Assembly: GCF_000002075.1 (NCBI RefSeq)
Contig: NW_004797524.1
Span: 857,762-921,761, forward strand
Direction: 5' to 3'
DNA length: 64,000 bases
DNA from: Aplysia californica
Taxonomy: Eukaryota; Mollusca; Gastropoda; Aplysiida; Aplysiidae
The position numbers and the translations under genes are program-made. Positions within the stretch are counted from its first letter, which is position 1; each line of letters begins with the position of its first letter. Under the pieces are notes generated by a model that worked only from the letters and a program-made list of their open reading frames with translations, ran no database searches and was not told the origin of the DNA. This document shows, piece after piece, positions 49,427 through 61,672 of the stretch.

Positions 49427-50347
49427 CAGTAGTCTCCGCCTAAACGCACGGTGCTCGGGAGGGCTCCTTAGCGTGTGTTTATACGGAGCGTGCGTTTACA
49501 TGAACCTTTGCAAAGGGAGGAAGGGACGCAGTCATCTCATTGCCTTGATATTCAGATTCTAGTGACCTCCCTTTGTGGAGGGGGTCATTTTGGGCTGATA
49601 ATGTGACGACACGTGACTGTTTTGTAAAAGATTCCCCGACTGCGGTTAAGACTGCAAAGGCGTAGAATTGGTATGTTTTTTTGTTTTTTTTGGGGGGAGG
49701 GGCAGAAAGACAGACTCGATGTAATGAATGCACCATAAAATGCCGAGAACCGATAGCCTAAAAAGAAATTGTTGGTGATAGTCATAGAGACGACGGTCCA
49801 GCCACGTGGCTTTCCAAGCGACCACCCCCGACCGTAAATTCATGAACGAGCATTCACGCGTGTTGCACATCATAGGCTTAGGTCTAACCATTAGCCAACA
49901 CGCAGTCACTCAAACACCAGTCAGAAACCTTTTCTCAAAGAGATGCATTTCCAGTGACCAATCAAATAACGTTTCAGTCCCCGAACCCCCCAACATATCA
50001 CCAACCAGTCCTAGACCTATGTGACATTATGTGTCTGGAAAGTTGAGTGTGAAAATGCTGTCCATCCCTCTCTTTGTTCGGCGTAAGGGGCAGTCTCGCA
50101 AAATATCCGGTTTTCTAGGCTTGTCTTAAGCAAGCTATGCAAATATCGTACAGTGGTCGTAGTGAAATTTCCCTTAAAGTCAAGCTTTACCTGTCAGCGT
50201 GTTTTGTAGATTGAAGCGTGCGTTTAGGGGGAGTGACCGTGTGTTTGTACGTCTAAGCTATATAGTAAAAAAAAAACGTCAGAGGACGAAAGTGTGCGTT
50301 TGAGCAGAGCATGCTTTTGTATGGCGTGTGTTAGGCGGAGACTACTG
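49427..50347. mobile_element. pogo/Tigger-like nonautonomous element 1
   Basis: The ends CAGTAGTCTCCGCCTAA and its reverse complement TTAGGCGGAGACTACTG are flanked by TA on both sides (49425-49426, 50348-49), the Tc1/mariner-pogo target. A GTGCGTTTA-like word recurs inside both ends (49484-49499, 50217-50227, 50292-50301). It is 921 bp with no transposase recognised. Confidence 0.8.
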
Positions 50348-50880
50348 TATATTGAACCACATTTCTTTTGATATAATTTTGGAGGGATTTCATTGAGAGA
50401 TAAATGGAGAAAAGTTGGAGATAGTAACATGATGCTAAAAACAACACCACCAAACAACATTAACAACTTACCTTCTCGTAATGATAAACTGGGACCCCCA
50501 AAAAAGGGAATATATATTGTCATTGTGTGAGTGTTTTCAGGTAAAAAGGAAGTGCCAAGAGGTTTTTTCCTACCTTATACAACGCTTGTACAATCCGCGA
50601 TCAAAATCGTAAGATTATTCTGAGTCGTTATCAAGATATTCAAAGAATGGCATTGGAAAAAGCTTGACATGATGTGACATTCAAAATCTTTGACATCAAA
50701 TTTCTCAAAACTAGGTACTGAGCAGATAGAACTTTGTAATTCTGAGGTAGCATGGCTATGCATGTTGAAGGGCAGCATCCAGAGGAGAGCTAGTGATTTA
50801 AACTGAAGTGATCATCTCTGAGACTAGTGAGACAGCACTACATGGAAAACACATGATAATGAAAGTTTGTTTGCATTATT
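50348..50880. other. Intergenic, nothing recognised
   Basis: Sequence between two DNA-transposon relics; no feature was seen. Confidence 0.4.
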
Positions 50881-51052
50881 CAGCAGAGTCCTCTTAAACC
50901 GAACATGGTTAATCCGAAGTCTGGGGTAAAGCAAAGGGAAAAAAATCCCCGAACTTTGTTTTAAAATTTGAACAACCTCCTTAAACCGAAGACCCAAGTA
51001 AGTCAAGAAAATTCTGTCGTTCCTTTGGTTTCAGTTTAAGAGGACTCTGCTG
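50881..51052. mobile_element. pogo/Tigger-like nonautonomous element 2 (172 bp)
   Basis: The left end CAGCAGAGTCCTCTTAAACC and right end TTTAAGAGGACTCTGCTG are inverted. The right flank is TA; the left is TT, so one target base has changed. The word TTAAACCGAA or TTAATCCGAA recurs at 50894, 50911 and 50983. Confidence 0.75.
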
Positions 51053-51854
51053 TATTTTTATAAATAATCTGCATTTTATGCTGCTTCCTTTTACCTCCAT
51101 TTTTAGAATAATATAATGACAGCTTGTATTTTTTTTTCTTACCAGCTGTATTGAGAATAAATGTTTTGCAGCAGTTTTTTTACTCAAGGCAGCGGATGTA
51201 GGTCCTGCATAAATCACTGAAAGATAACATTCATAGGTCTTGCATTTTTAAGACAATGTCAGCTGATATTTTGTACTGAATATTTGTTACGACCTGTTCT
51301 TCATCAAGGGTAAAAAATGTATACCTTGAATGTCATGTAACTTGTTTTCCTTGTTTCTTTTTTTGAGGATATTTTTTTGGGGGTTCTTCATAAAGTAATT
51401 TTATAGTTCATATTTGCTTGTTCATAATAGTTGCAAAGAACACTGGGGAGCTTTCTTTAGCACACATGCATGCACTCATCATATAGCCTAATAATGCAGT
51501 TACCAGTACCGGTACCCATCACTGGTGGGTTTACAAATTTCTACATTTCAATTTCAAGCCACAAGGATTGCAGTGAATATTTTCAAGTCTAGGACTAGGT
51601 ATGTATTTGACAGAGACAGAGTGGTGGGAGACTAAGATTTGTTCAACTGATACTCATCACGTGTATAGAGGAAGTGCAATGTACTTTGGATAACTGAAAT
51701 TTTTACCAGTCACACACTTGTTGTCTTGGGTACCCTGGACCTCCTATTCAACAACTATCTATTATTGCAACTTCCTCTACAAGTTCAAGGGGTGTATTGC
51801 ATAGTGTAACATACATGTATATAGTATTTGCTATTGATACCTGTTTTTTTTTGT
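51053..51854. other. Intergenic, nothing recognised
   Basis: No coding similarity or repeat boundary was seen. Confidence 0.4.
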
Positions 51855-52045
51855 CTTTGTGAGTGTTTTGTGGCACTTGCAGCACAATGATGAATGAGGT
51901 CGTATAAGTGCTGAAGATTAGAGGTGTTACTACTACAATGTAGAAAGTAAAGTATACAAAGAAAAGGAGTGGGAGAGATTTAAGGGCAATAGAAGTTTTA
52001 TTGGAAAGATGGAGCAAACCACACCAGAGCCCCCACCAACTACCC
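51855..52045 (-). mobile_element. SINE-B copy
   Basis: The tail stem GCACTT...AAGTGC at 51873-51912 is followed by gaagattagaggtgttac and the head signature gagcaaaccacaccagagc. It is read on the minus strand. Confidence 0.75.
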
Positions 52046-52666
52046 ATGAAGCATTTGTGTTGGGAGCAACAATTGTGTAATTTGTGTTCAGACAGTTCAT
52101 GCCAAATGATGAAAGCGAAAGATCCTTCAAAGTCATAGCACAAAGAACATTGCTTGTAAGTTTGCTAGTTAAGTGACGTGACGCTGAACATTCATGACTG
52201 TGTTCTGTGTGCATGTACGACTATGTACTCAAATAGACAAGGGTTCCAAGTTCAAGTACCTAATCACACAAATTATGCCCTCTGTGTTTATTACGTTTTT
52301 TATAATATTATTTTACAAATACACCCAAGATGTCTCAGTCTTTAGTCTTGTACGGTGATAATATATGTAGATCTATATTTGTATAGGCCTATGTACATGT
52401 ATATATATATATATATATATAATCTACGCAGTTCTTTGATACTTGTGTGTATACACATTGCAAATGATCTTTTCTCGCTATTGTTGTGACAATGAATAAA
52501 TAAACACATGAACAGTTTTAAAGTTTGAAATATTACTTTTTAAATACATATCTATCTTATTTAATTGAATTTTTTGCCCGCTGTATCAAGTGCAAGATAC
52601 ACTGTAAAACATTTCTGCGATTCATGGTCATGACTAGTTGGAACCTCCCAAATGTGTAGTCAAATA
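52046..52666. other. Intergenic, nothing recognised
   Basis: It contains a (TA)n microsatellite at about 52399-52421 and an AATAAATAAA at 52495. No gene was recognised. Confidence 0.4.
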
Positions 52667-53488
52667 CAGTGGAATCCACTTATAACGAGTCCTGAAATAA
52701 CGAGAAGTCTGTTACAAAGACAATTTTCTAAAACCCTGTTTTTCCCCCTTCTTTATCTTTGTAAATAAAATACTGCTCTTACGCAACCAGACAAACCCGC
52801 GAGTCGGTTATAGCGGAATATTGCTGCTGCTATCCAAAGCGCATAGGCCATTTATTCATGTAAAACCTCGCCAGTTGAGAAACTTGTTGGTTATCTTGCG
52901 AAACAAAGAATGGGAGAGCCCACGTGTGCCAACAATGAAGGCCGGATTGAATGAGTGGGGAGAGTGTGGCATGCACAGACAAGCAGAACGCATCGTGTGA
53001 TAGGCCAGCCTAGTCTAGATTATCTAGGCCTACCATTCCTCTCACTTCTCCAATGTGGGGATGGAGAGGTCATGGTGCTGTACTGTGATGGAAGGAGCGA
53101 ATGTGTGGTATGTTCCCATTGTGCACAAGCAGGCGGAACGCACCGCAGGGTGTGGTGGGGTGGGGGACAACACAGCGGGCGACTTAGCCTAGAGAACTTT
53201 TTTTCTGATCGCCTACGCTGAGCTGTCAACATCGTTGGGTTAGAGAAAGAAACCCTGATTCTTCGACTTTTGATCAAGTAAGACTTAAAGGTAATGTTGA
53301 ACCAAATCATCTTTAGGGGAGATTACAAAAAGAAATAAACCGAAAACTACACTCATACTTATACTCATAGATTAGGCCTACTTTACTATCTCCATTGAAT
53401 TTATTACTGGATCCCGTATAACGAGAATCCTGCTATAACGGACATTTGGCATCGGTCCCCTCCCTCTCGCTATAACAGAATTCCACTG
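52667..53488. mobile_element. pogo/Tigger-like nonautonomous element 3
   Basis: The ends CAGTGGAATCCACTTATAAC and GTTATAGCGAG-type right end ...TTCCACTG are flanked by TA (52665-66, 53489-90). The TATAACG word recurs at both ends (52681, 53416, 53433 and 53470 regions). The interior holds a diverged duplication (agcagaacgca at about 52983 and ggcggaacgca at 53133). It is 822 bp with no transposase. Confidence 0.85.
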
Positions 53489-53985
53489 TAGTAATACTGT
53501 AGTACTTGTACATGAGACATGTAGTAAAGTTGCTCGACTACAAAAGAGATGAACAGAAACAGATAAGGCTTATCTTGAAAAGATGATTTGTTGTTCAAGT
53601 TCTATTTAATGTTGTCCAACTACTCCAAGGAGTGTGGAGATGCTGTCTCAGTCTCTCATCCATTTTTCAGTGTTTTCAATGTTACGAATGGCAACCCTCC
53701 TAAAAGTTAGTAAAACGGCCACATATGTTTTTATTTTCTTTGTCAGAAAGCATGACAGCCATCTGTCTAGGCCTACTTGACTTGGTACATGTATGTATTC
53801 AAGATTCAGTGCAATCAGACATGACCATCACAATGGAAGTACATTTACCATTATTTCTGGAGCGTAGCTTCTTGTTTTACTGTAGGCTACTTTTAGTGTT
53901 TATGTGTATGGTTCAAGATACAAGTGAAATGAAAGATATTGATTTGGCATCCTTTCCAACACTACCACTAAAGTAACATTAGGAG
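53489..53985. other. Intergenic, nothing recognised
   Basis: No recognisable coding sequence; the short ORF at 53725-53976 has no family resemblance. Confidence 0.4.
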
Positions 53986-53989
53986 GCAA

Positions 53990-55195
53990 ATTAAAGTTAT
54001 TGAGGAAGACAAACGAGATGGGCCAGGGCGTAGAGCAGCCTCCAACAAAAACGATCAACAACTACGAACTGGAGGTGGTACATGAATTCGCCTACCGTGG
54101 CTCAACAGCGACAGACAACCTGTCTTTGGATGCTGAGATCAACAAACGGATCGGACGTGCAGCTACGACATTCGCCTGGTTGAGAAAGAGAGCCTGGGAA
54201 AACAAGCTGGCGATCCGGATCAAGGTAGCCATCTACAGGGTCTGCGTCCTCAGCACCTTAATAATAATAAATAATAGATAGCATTTGTATAGCGCATATC
54301 CCCGCTCAACAGCAGGCTCTATGCGCTTTACACTATATTATTACCCCAGCAGACCATAGAACACTCAGAAACATTCTCAGCTTCCCGGGAAGCATACAGT
54401 GCAAGCAGCCGATTAAGCGCTCAAACACTAACAAACTGACAAGATCTTTCGCTGTCTATAGCCGGGTACCCATTCCCACCTGGGTGAAGTGAGGAAAATT
54501 CGTGTAAAGTGCCTTTCCCAAGGACACAACGTCGGGTCCCTGACGGGATTCGAACCCACGACCTTACGGTTGCGAGTCTGAGAGCCTAACCACTAGGCCA
54601 CCGACGCCACCAGTACAGAAGTGAGACATGGACCCTGTACAGCAGACAGACAGGAAAAAAGGCTCAACATATTTCGTATGCACATCCTTGATATACAGTG
54701 GAGCAACAAAGTCACCAATGTGGAAGTTCTCACCCGTGCGCAGATCCCAAGTCTGTTCACCACGCTCCGGCAGCGCCGACTCCGCTGGCTTGGTCTCGGG
54801 CATCGCATGCTGGATGGAAGAATACCAAAGGACTTATTGTACGGTGAGCTGGCGAGCGCCTGCATCTTCGCTTCAAATAAAGGTGTGTCAAGCGAGATAT
54901 GAAATCACTCGATATGGACACTGGGAGGTGGGAGATACTGGCGTGCGATCGCGACAAGTGGAGACAGACGCTGTGAGCTGGTCTCATCAGAGGTGAAGCC
55001 CGACTGCGACAGGCTGCTGGAGACAAACGCTGTCGCCGAAAGAACAGCCAGAGGCTACCAACGCAGGAAGACACCACTCTCAAGTGCAGCCACTGCAACA
55101 GGGCCTGCAATTCCTGTGTGGGCCTGTTCAGCCACACAAGTGCTGCTCTCGAACCTGAAATCTCCTGGCGCAGATCCATAGTCTCCTAAGTAAGA
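53990..55195 (+). mobile_element. LINE 3' fragment (end of ORF2), interrupted by a SINE
   Basis: The plus-strand translation from 54003 reads KTNEMGQGVEQPPTKTINNY, then HEFAYRGSTATDNLSLDAEI, then VAIYRVCVLSTL, where the SINE intervenes at 54264-54609. It resumes SETWTLY(S)RQEKRLNIFRM, then LRQRRLRWLGLGHRM and IPKDLLYGELAS. After further frameshifts it ends near 55190 with a Cys/His finger (CSHCNRACNSCVGLFSH). These are the RT tail and C-terminal zinc finger of a very widespread animal non-LTR retrotransposon. It is 5' truncated, has several frame breaks, and is dead. Confidence 0.88.
54264..54609 (-). mobile_element. SINE-D (tRNA head), nested in the LINE fragment
   Basis: On the minus strand the head is GGTGGCGTCGGTGGCCTAGT...GGGTTCGAATCCC (54609-54541), the core is gtgtccttgggaaaggcac (54525-54507 region), and the tail is a (TTA)n run at 54262-54275. 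It splits the LINE between the VLSTL and SETWTLY motifs. The family also appears at 57476-57816, 1790-1925 and 21627-21680. Confidence 0.85.
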
Positions 55196-55584
55196 ATGAC
55201 CAATTGCTCAAATGTGTGAAATATGTAGGCCTAATAATGTGTGAAACTCAATAAACACATTGGACAAAAGTGAGATGAAAATTGCGACAGAGTGGACTCT
55301 CTCACTACTCTCAGTTCCAAACAAATCTTTGTGCCAGGTATGATCAAGATTCTGTATACTCCACTTTATTTATCATTTTGATTTATGTACACTACTACAA
55401 TAGTGGCCTCTTTTCAGCGGAAATCAGGGGAATCTTGTCAAACTGCCCTCAATTTTGTCAAGTTCAATTCTAGATTATGCTGATCCATTTTTTCCATTCC
55501 CATCTCTTGGAGTATGTACCGGTAGTATTAATTATTAATAGTAATGTAGTGTGCAGGCCTACACAAAAATATACAAAGTAATTT
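55196..55584. other. Intergenic, nothing recognised
   Basis: Possible LINE 3' UTR at the left; otherwise no feature. Confidence 0.35.
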
Positions 55585-55690
55585 CAGTTGAACCTGTGTA
55601 AGACGGCCACACATTGTTGATGAGAAAAGTGGCCGTACAAGACTGGTGGCCGTCATACGCAGGACTATGGTGGCCATCATCATATGCAGG
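55585..55690 (+). mobile_element. pogo/Tigger-like left end (solo)
   Basis: CAGTTGAACCTGTGTAAGAC followed by GGCCAC... looks like a pogo-type terminus. GTGGCCGT-like words recur at 55630, 55647 and 55670. No matching right end was found, so it is probably truncated. Confidence 0.45.
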
Positions 55691-57304
55691 ACTAATCAAC
55701 ATGAAGAAGACTTCTGAGGTCCCAACTGGAGGTGGTTGAAGGATTAGGACTGTCATAGGGCTCATTAAAATGTTTGTGGAGTTTTTTTTGTAGGGTTTTT
55801 TTTTGTTGTTATAAAGGGGGGAGAGGATAGGACGGTGTTTGTGGGACTTTTTGTAGTTAGTCTTATTTATTATTTTTTAAGGGTCTGTGAAAGGTCAAAA
55901 CAAAACGGGTCACATGGGGAAGGCAAAGTACTATAGTTAAAACAAAGGTCACCACCACTTGGCAAACAAGCAACACTTTTGTCGCAAGTTTGTGCCGACT
56001 TCCAATTGTTATGAATTGGGTTTACGGACTGAGTTGTGGGCGGGGCTTATACATGTAGTTTATGACGGATCACACGCTTCCCTTCCCAGTACCAGTTACC
56101 AGCAGAAAACGTGGATAAAGGACCAAGAAGGGCTCTCCACCTGTCTCTGTCCTACAACTCCTACAACATGTACATGTAGTTCTTGGCGATCTCTACTTCC
56201 ACCTAGCTGTGCCAGGTCTGTCTCCACATCTCAGCCTTCCTCGCCCTTGGGTATTTGATCTTTACATCTTTTTTTTTTAGATTTGGCATTGTCACATTGT
56301 GGGCTGGTTTCTTAATTAATTATTAAGACAAAGAAGAGTGTGCTCAGTCCACCCATCTTCTTTTCTTGAACTCGCGGACAATTGGTTGTTTGGTTCTCCG
56401 CCATAAAAGAGTTCTGATCTTCCCCTGGCAACTATTAGCACTGCAAGTCTGCACCCATAACTTCATTAAATTACGATTGGCAAGACCTCCGAATAACTTG
56501 TCTCCATTTACTGTTGTTTTAAAATCACAACATAACATGATAAAACAGATCCGGGTTACCACTAGTCTAGGGCCTCAACCATCAAAATACAATACACTGT
56601 GTAAAACTTTCCAGGATAATTTATCATTTACCTTTGTTGGGGTAAAGAGACGCACATCGACTAAATAATAGTCACTTTGACTTAATAAAAGGCTGGGAAA
56701 AAATAAGACATACAGACAGAAACAACAGAGAGAAAGTAAAGAAGTAGGACCTACCAGTGGCGCCCTCCAACCACTTGCTTTCATTAACTGACTATTCGTC
56801 GAGTCTTGAGTCAATGATTCTTTTTCTAACTACTCACACCAAAGTGGCAGGCACACTGAGCCATTAAGTTGCAATCTTCTTCTCAGGTCTCAGGATCCCT
56901 TCTTCTTTACAATTCCTAATGATTAAGTTGAACTTCGGATGATTTGATATTTTTCACTCCCCCAAAAATATCAACTCACCCAGTCAACTGTTGTAGTAAT
57001 TGAAAAAAATGAAAAGAAGTGCACCCACTCCACATACATTATACACACACGAGTATTCACAAACCACTGACTTGTGAAGCGGCACAAGGTGTAGAGAGAA
57101 TTTGAAATTATGAAAGGGTAAAGAGTTAACTGTGATTTTATTCAATCCCAAAATAGAAGATTCTATGGAATCATAATGCTCATTTCCAGGCCCTTAGTTT
57201 GAACCTCATCCAATCAGGGGCCAAGCACTATCATCACCATTAGAGAAACCAGCTTGACATTCCACCCTTCTGCAGGAATGTACATTACAAAATGAGAGCT
57301 TTGT
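55691..57304. other. Intergenic; reversed repeat-H fragment
   Basis: 56695-56785 is the reverse complement of part of repeat H (agaaacaacagagag, gtaaagaagtaggacctacc, gcgccctccaaccac). Nothing else was recognised. Confidence 0.45.
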
Positions 57305-57432
57305 AAGTTTTAGTAGGGGTTTTACATGGCTCGCAACTGCATAAGGTCATATTATTATGATTGCCAAGGAGTGGATGTCAACAGAGAAGTCCTTACAGGG
57401 AATCGGGCTTACTCTGCTCACCTCTCTAGAGC
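57305..57432 (-). mobile_element. SINE-A 3' fragment
   Basis: gtaggggttttacatggctc at the tail side and gtggatgtcaacagagaagt with ggcttactctgctcacctct match the 3' third of SINE-A. The hairpin stem is lost here. It is 5' truncated. Confidence 0.7.
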
Positions 57433-57475
57433 TTTCTGCAACCGAATTAGAGAACTTCACTGAGAGAAGACACCA

Positions 57476-57816
57476 ATAATAATCATAAAAGACTGCAGTT
57501 ATATAGTGCCTGCTATTATATTAATTCTTTAGCTCCTGGTCAGACTTCAATAAACCTTACTGCAGGGGGATAGTTATTAGTTTGTAATGTATTGTAGGTA
57601 TTTTATACCCCCATCAACACAATTTAGATCATTTAGAAGCTGGGCTTCGACCTTGCCTGCCAGGGCAAACTTAAGGTAAGCTGGTAAGTAAGAGGGATAC
57701 ACCTTCCCAGCAGAAACAGAGATACCGGTATTCAATAAGAATTCTTAAAAGGGAATCGAACCCAAGTCTAATGCATGCGAAGGCAAAGCACCTAACCCTG
57801 CACCACAGATGCCAAT
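57476..57816 (-). mobile_element. SINE-D copy
   Basis: On the minus strand the tRNA-like head is GGCATCTGTGGTGCAGGGTT...GGGTTCGATTCCC (57815-57750). The body is diverged and the tail at 57476-57520 carries tatatagtgcc and (AAT)n. About 340 bp. Confidence 0.65.
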
Positions 57817-57973
57817 GCACTACTCTCAAAAGACAAAATTTGAGATGGACTACTCTGCTGCTGTGAGACTCCTAGCGAAATCAGTGCTTCACAAACAAAA
57901 AGCAAAGCCCCTGTTGATGCCCTGTCACACAGCAAGGAACAACCACCAATTCCCAAACTTTTTTTTGTCGTAG

Positions 57974-58137
57974 GTAAAGAGTTTTTCAGCATTTGCAACA
58001 CAATTAGGTCATACAAGTGCAAAAGACTAACAACGTTGCAAGAGAGTAACACACAAAAAAAGGAGAGAAAAATGTAGATAGATGTTCGCATTGATATGAA
58101 AAGAGCAAACCACACCAGAGCATTCACCAACCACACA
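57974..58137 (-). mobile_element. SINE-B copy next to RPS14 3' end
   Basis: The tail stem is GCATTTG...CAAGTGC (57983-58020) and the head is gagcaaaccacaccagagca with caccaacca. It lies about 60 bp beyond the RPS14 polyadenylation signal. Confidence 0.72.
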
Positions 58138-58198
58138 TTCTCAAACTTAAAAACCCAAGGAAAAACAAAGGCAGAAATATCTTTTAAAAGTATTGATA

Positions 58199-58206
58199 TA
58201 CTTTAT
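58199..58206 (-). terminator. RPS14 polyadenylation signal
   Basis: On the minus strand AATAAA occurs about 20 nt after the stop codon (gaataaagt), giving a very short 3' UTR, as is typical for ribosomal protein mRNAs. Confidence 0.7.
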
Positions 58207-58226
58207 TCAGAATAAATCCCAACATT

Positions 58227-58294
58227 TTACAAACGTCGGCCACGTCTGCCACCCTTTCTGCGGGTGCTGTCTGAAGGAATGGGAGTGACATCCT
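58227..58294 (-). CDS. RPS14: Ribosomal protein uS11 (RPS14), last coding exon
   Basis: The minus-strand exon reads (E)DVTPIPSDSTRRKGGRRGRRL then TAA at 58229-58227, the invariant basic C-terminus of eukaryotic RPS14, residue for residue as recalled for human. The acceptor is ttttcacag and phase agrees with the exon at 60797-60873. uS11 sits on the platform of the 40S subunit near the mRNA exit and aids 18S rRNA processing. Confidence 0.97.
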
Positions 58295-58297
58295 CTG

Positions 58298-58490
58298 TGA
58301 AAAAAAATCAGAGAGCATTCATTAGTACTGTACCAAAAAGAAAAAAGGAAGGTAACTGAACTTTCAAAGGTCACTCTCTACTAACTGAAAATAACAAAAC
58401 ATGTCTAATGGATAAAATGTACATTAATACTTGATCCATAAAAAATTTGGGATATTTTATTCAGTACGTCTTCGAATAGCAAACCTTCAA
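58298..58490. other. RPS14 last intron, beginning
   Basis: AT-rich intron sequence; nothing recognised until 58498. Confidence 0.4.
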
Positions 58491-58497
58491 GGAAGAT

Positions 58498-58750
58498 TAA
58501 CCCTCATCCTGCGGGAGCCAGATTTATGTCGCCCGATAAGCCTATTTCGGCACCTCGCCTACATTCCGGTCCCGAATCAGTGTAGCCCCTGGCTGAGCGC
58601 ACGCGCTTGAGTTTGTGCGCGTTTGTGGCCTTCTCCTAGAACCGCCTGCGTTCGTTCGTAATCGAGGCATACGTCTCATTCAAAACATGCCAAGTTGGTA
58701 GCTCTAGATGTTCGTCCAATGAAATTATAGAAGAAATTGACCCACTTAGA
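58498..58750. repeat. TTAACCCT-type end plus interior piece of the 10.7-kb foldback family
   Basis: TTAACCCTCATCCTGCGG at 58498-58515 looks like a lone piggyBac-type terminus. 58598-58747 then aligns with 10888-11083 of the foldback element (cgcttgagtttgtg, gcgtttgtg.ccttct, tacgtctcatt.aaaac, ccaagttggta, gctcgtccaacgaaat). It lies in an RPS14 intron. Confidence 0.55.
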
Positions 58751-59643
58751 AATGAGGAGCTCAGGAAACAAGACTTCCATTTTTCTAAACAAAATATTTC
58801 AAATGAGCTTGATTTTGTAGGAAATGATACTACCTGATAAAAAATAAGCTAGTTTGATAGTTATGAATACCATTGTGCAGGTACAAAGAACAATTTGAAA
58901 GTAAAACATTCGGATATTGACCTAAATTATCCCCTTTCGAACCTCAGGTCATTCATAACAACAAGAGCGTCCAGACAAGTTATTCGAATGGGCGTAACTA
59001 CTCATAATGTCTTATCAGCTTGTGAGAGGGGGTTATTCATGTGTTTGTAACACTTTATAAATAAAGTCTGTTCCACAAAATGCATGATGAACACCAGATG
59101 CAGAATTCATAACGCAACGTCACTCATTCTAAATTCTAAGTGTGACGAGGTACAAATATAAAAATGCTGCCGTTGTACTCGAAATATAGAATAAGACGTA
59201 CTATGGAAACTACCGTCAGATACCACAAGTCATATAAAGAACAAATTTGACAAAGGAGTCCAGAAAAGGCAATGATGGGCATCAAACAGTCAAATTTAGC
59301 ACCAAGTAAAAAAAAGAAAACATGAAGCTAGACCTATACGGATCGCACACTTAAAATAGTGCTCAGTATTTCGAGATAGTATCGAGCGGAAGTACGACTT
59401 GAAATAAACAAACCTGGTGGATTTTCTAAAACTAGAGACAAGCGCCGGCCTACAAAAGCGATCGGCAAAGTAAACAAAGAAATTTAGCTTTTTGCAGCAA
59501 AACCATCTAAAAACTGAAGAAAATGAAGGGCATCATGATCTGGAGAATATTTTAAAGAATCTTTTGGCTAAAACCGCATGTCGATCGATGCAGCCATTAA
59601 AAAGCCTTTTGAATAGCAAAATTCGGCCACCACAAAAAACATA
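58751..59643. other. RPS14 intron, nothing recognised
   Basis: AT-rich; no exon or repeat boundary was seen. Confidence 0.4.
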
Positions 59644-60394
59644 CAGTAGTCTCCGCCTAAGATCCCGGTTCGCTTAAGATCCCGCTGTTTTAAGAAAACA
59701 GAATTTTTACTATACAAAAGTCCCTAAGATCCCGCTCTCATTTTCTCTGAAGGTCTACATTCGGCTAAGATCCCGCATTTCAGATCATAATTTGCGGAAC
59801 AAAAACCCGGGCGGGACAGCCGATCAACCAAGAGTGAAAAGTTGAGATCAGTAAACTGTCAGTTGCGTCAAAGATCAGCCACTATCGTGAATGTGATCAA
59901 ATACACGCTGTAAGTAAAACTTGATGAAGCGATACAACGTTTGCCCCAGACGGGATCACACCGAGGTGTGAACTGACCGACACGTTTGTTTCCCCCGAAC
60001 ATCGCACTCACACCTGAGCTCTCCCCCTAAACTTACATCACTCGCTGGATGGGTAGGGCCTACATGTTCGCTCCAGGCGGGATCACATTGAACTGTGAAC
60101 TCTTCCCTGACCATTGCAGAAGTCTCTACTCCCGAATTTGCGAGACAGGCAGAATTTTAATTGGTGTGTTCACAACGTAATGGTGTGTAACGACAAAGGC
60201 GGTTGGGGGGGGGGGGGGGCTATAAATTTTCAACAGGTAAAGGGGAGGGGCAACTGGATAAGCATAGATCTTGAGACTCAAGATAGGATAATAAGTGAAA
60301 ATGGCACTCTTTGCTCGCCATACGTCATCCCGGTTCGCCTAAGGTCCCGCATTTCCTTGCTCCCGAGCACCGGGATCTTAGGCGGAGACTACTG
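59644..60394. mobile_element. pogo/Tigger-like nonautonomous element 4
   Basis: Terminal repeats CAGTAGTCTCCGCCTAA / TTAGGCGGAGACTACTG are the same as in element 1, flanked by TA (59642-43, 60395-96). The word TAAGATCCCG recurs at 59659, 59674, 59727 and 59766, with CTAAGGTCCCG and CGGGATCTTAGG at the right end. It is 751 bp with no transposase, in an RPS14 intron. Confidence 0.85.
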
Positions 60395-61540
<1,146 letters not shown>

Positions 61541-61672
61541 CTCCCAGTGGAGCACAGGCCATCAACAACATTACTCCAGCGAAACCTGTCCTGAGCATCC
61601 TTTTCTATCTGTTTCCATGAGGTCCCCACTTTTTCAATTTCCGCTTGTACCGCTCGCCTCCATGACATGACA
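61541..61672 (-). mobile_element. LINE C-terminal fragment
   Basis: The minus-strand translation SWRRAVQAEIEKVGTSWKQI, then EKDAQDRFRWSNVVDGLCST and TAA, matches the extreme C-terminus seen in many animal non-LTR retrotransposons ('TWRR...AQDRxxWRxxVxxLC'). Only the last ~42 codons remain. It was found by translating the strand; no long ORF marks it. Confidence 0.72.

Noticed and set aside
54564-55179. Antisense ORFs of 79-140 codons
   Set aside because: They are shadows of the LINE fragment and nested SINE on the other strand.
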